DNA of 64,000 bases, from contig NMRA01000235.1 of assembly GCA_002633005.1 (NCBI GenBank), positions 533,459 through 597,458 of the forward strand. The letters run 5' to 3'. Each line of letters starts with the position of its first letter. Positions within the stretch are counted from its first letter, which is position 1. Of the stretch, positions 61,827-64,000 are shown piece after piece. This DNA is from Phoronis australis (lineage: Eukaryota > Phoronida > Phoronidae). The translations under genes and the position numbers were made by a program. Below the pieces are notes generated by a model. The model saw only the letters and a list, made by a program, of their open reading frames with translations, did no database searches and was not told where the DNA came from.

Positions 61827-62571
61827 AGTATATTGTAAAGAGCTCATGACCCAGTTTTTTCCCAAATATTTGATGTAAATTTACTTCATACATCCAGAGA
61901 AATATTGAAGTTTGTAGCTAATGGACTCATCCTTTTTCAAGGAAACGTTTCTTCGCACCATAAAATGCCCCTTTGGCGCATTTGCAGGACTGGGATCCAA
62001 TTCAACACACCCAGCGTTCAGTCAAGGAGTAAGTGGCCGCACTGACATATCTGTTTACATATCTCCTGTTTCCCTGCCCTGTTAATGAGACAGGTTGAAC
62101 TCTATTACCAGCCGGTCTCAACGCCACCAAACGTCTCTACCAGTTACTCTGCAGTGGGTTTCCCACAACACAATATAGTATGGTCTCAAATACATCCTCG
62201 TCGAAGTTAATGCGCATCGTACACATGGACATTAATATCACGACATGCACCTACAGTCACAGATATGTTTTCAACTCTCCTCACTAGGAAATACCTTGTT
62301 TCTCAATAGTATCAAGTTATTCATTAACCAACCACTTGATTAGAAATTCACAAATTAACGGTTAAATATTCTACCACTGGCTTAGATCTATCAATTTGGG
62401 TCCGAGAATGGATTGTCCCGGCAGACACGTTTTTATCGTGTTGTCATCACCTGACGCTGTCGGCAGAACGTAAACACTGGCAATGGACGTTTACGCTCCT
62501 TAACCACCCATGCTTTTCTAATTTAGTACTGGTCATTTGCCAGATACTGTATGTTACTCATTCCACATATA
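61827..62571. other. Unique stretch, nothing recognised
   Basis: No exon or element recognised; ends at the N at 62572. Confidence 0.4.
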
Positions 62572-62575
62572 NTTG

Positions 62576-63846
62576 GTAAGTATACCCAGTAGGGACTAAA
62601 ACCATTGCAAAACCTTTTGTTGCAATATGTTGTGGGTCGGGTGATTATTTGTCATAAATTGACCCGTTCATGGAGTAAGCAGGTGTTTATAAATTGGCAA
62701 TAATGAAATGCAGTGATAGGCTACGGCGGGTAAATAATATACATGTAGGTGAGGAAGATTTACCTTGAAAACTATTGTCTCTGGACTGTAACTGAAGCAC
62801 TGAAGCATGGTATGAGGACTTAAATTATCCAAAGATTTGCTGTGTCTCACAGGGGTCTTTTGATATTCTTGTTTCTCACTCGTATTTATTTTCGTGTATG
62901 CTTCCAATCACACTGCCAAATAAAATAGAAATTTGGGGCATGTACTCGGAATTTTTTCTCAAACTCGTAATCTAAATATAGATGGCATACATTTCACTTC
63001 GAGTGCACTCGAAAAGTGAATATTTGCTCGAAATTTCGAGTACAGATTTTTCGAGTTTGACATTGTACACACCAAAGATGAGGCTGAACTCGAGGTGAGT
63101 ATAAAGTGTGAATTTGAGTCTGAGTCGAGTCTGAGTGCGGAGATTGTAGACCGTGCCCTCGTGCCGTTTTTACTGTCAGTCTCAATCTTTAGAAAATTAT
63201 TCTGCAGTGACAACATAGTTTGCGTGACATGCCCTGAGCATTGGCTGGTTTTAAGTCACAAAATATCGGTGTACGTCTATTGAGTAGACACGTATTGAGG
63301 AAATCATTGCTCTGATCAACTGATCAAGTTTTCGTTGTCAGATTCTATTATTGTGATCTCCAGTTCCCGGAATCTTTTCAAAGTACTATGGCTATATTTC
63401 TGCCTCAGATGATTTACAATGTTGATTTTGGCCAAGAATCTAATCGCAAGCGCAAACGTAAAGAGTGAAATATCAAAATCCAACAATTCGGTTTATTACA
63501 AATATACCATGTTGAGGAAAAATTACTACGCAGGGGAATGTTTCTTTTTTGCGTTGTTGCATTTTATTACGCATTAGGGAAATGCGGACAAGGACACGTC
63601 ATCACAGACTGCAAAACACATTGCGTTACTCATCCGTATAAAGCCTGTATCAAGCACACTTTCTCAGCATGATAGTATACAATTCACGTCCACCCTCAGG
63701 CTATAACAAAAAGACATCTAACTAGAGCATCAGCTTGGTCATTTGGCCAAATTTTTAGGGTATCCTTATGCTTATCGCAACTGATTTGATCTTGGCTGAT
63801 GTTGATAACTGAAAGCAAGCAACCAAATCAAGACGTTTTAGAAGAG
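62576..63846. repeat. 1.3 kb duplicated segment, copy 2
   Basis: Starts four bases after the N at 62572 and repeats 60547-61826, then diverges. Confidence 0.85.
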
Positions 63847-64000
63847 TATGTGGAAATCGGTTTACATTCGAATTAAAGCTGGCTATTTTTAGACTCTTAC
63901 GATATTCTATTTTAACCAATTCATGCACGTTCTAGAATTTTTCAGAATATTCATTATGTAAACTTATACAAGGCTCAAAAATGTTTCACACTACATTAAT

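Overview
This is animal (metazoan) genomic DNA, most likely from a marine invertebrate with a highly heterozygous genome. The sequence is AT-rich with no dense gene packing. It has short exons bounded by GT/GC...AG splice sites, kringle and zona pellucida (ZP) domain exons, THAP-like fragments, and many degraded transposons: BEL/Pao LTR elements, LINEs, a Penelope-like element and terminal-inverted-repeat (TIR) elements. It also carries long CA/TA/TC microsatellites. I cannot name the species. There are no rRNA genes, convincing tRNAs, CRISPR arrays or bacterial operons.

The main gene lies on the minus strand, roughly 49.9 kb down to 26.0 kb. Its 3' end is a five-exon ZP module (34679-34564, 34322-34241, 27626-27401, 27210-27129, 26144-26038). 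Splice sites and codon phases fit at every junction, and it ends in a hydrophobic segment and a stop codon. Upstream lies an array of 84-87 bp exons (36.1, 37.0, 41.9, 43.5, 49.4 kb, plus a copy at 55.4 kb). Each encodes one about 28-residue Ser/Thr-rich repeat. All are phase 2-2, so any number can be joined or skipped without a frame change. Decayed members sit between them at 35.2, 40.9, 48.3 and 54.0 kb. A longer ectodomain exon (49.8-49.9 kb, copy at 55.7-55.9 kb) precedes the array. The whole reads as a membrane-anchored ZP glycoprotein with an expandable mucin-like stalk; the function is inferred from domains only.

Left of this gene, 0-25 kb holds an intact kringle exon (1.56-1.84 kb), a broken second kringle exon (21.9-22.2 kb), THAP-like and HIRAN-like relics, a Penelope-like 3' end, and a 5 kb complex tandem repeat (14.9-20.0 kb) rich in TGACC motifs. 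A 1.1 kb TTAA-flanked TIR element lies at 20.2-21.3 kb. The largest ZP-gene intron (27.6-34.2 kb) is filled by oppositely oriented LINE relics and a 0.74 kb duplication. The right end (47-64 kb) holds two diverged copies of one block, each with a degenerate BEL/Pao element, then a 1.3 kb duplicated segment.

All four single N characters (12474, 31445, 53012, 62572) sit where sequence on one side is repeated on the other. This is what uncollapsed haplotypes or overlapping contig ends would give, so the 'duplicated' exons at 55 kb may be alleles of those at 49 kb.
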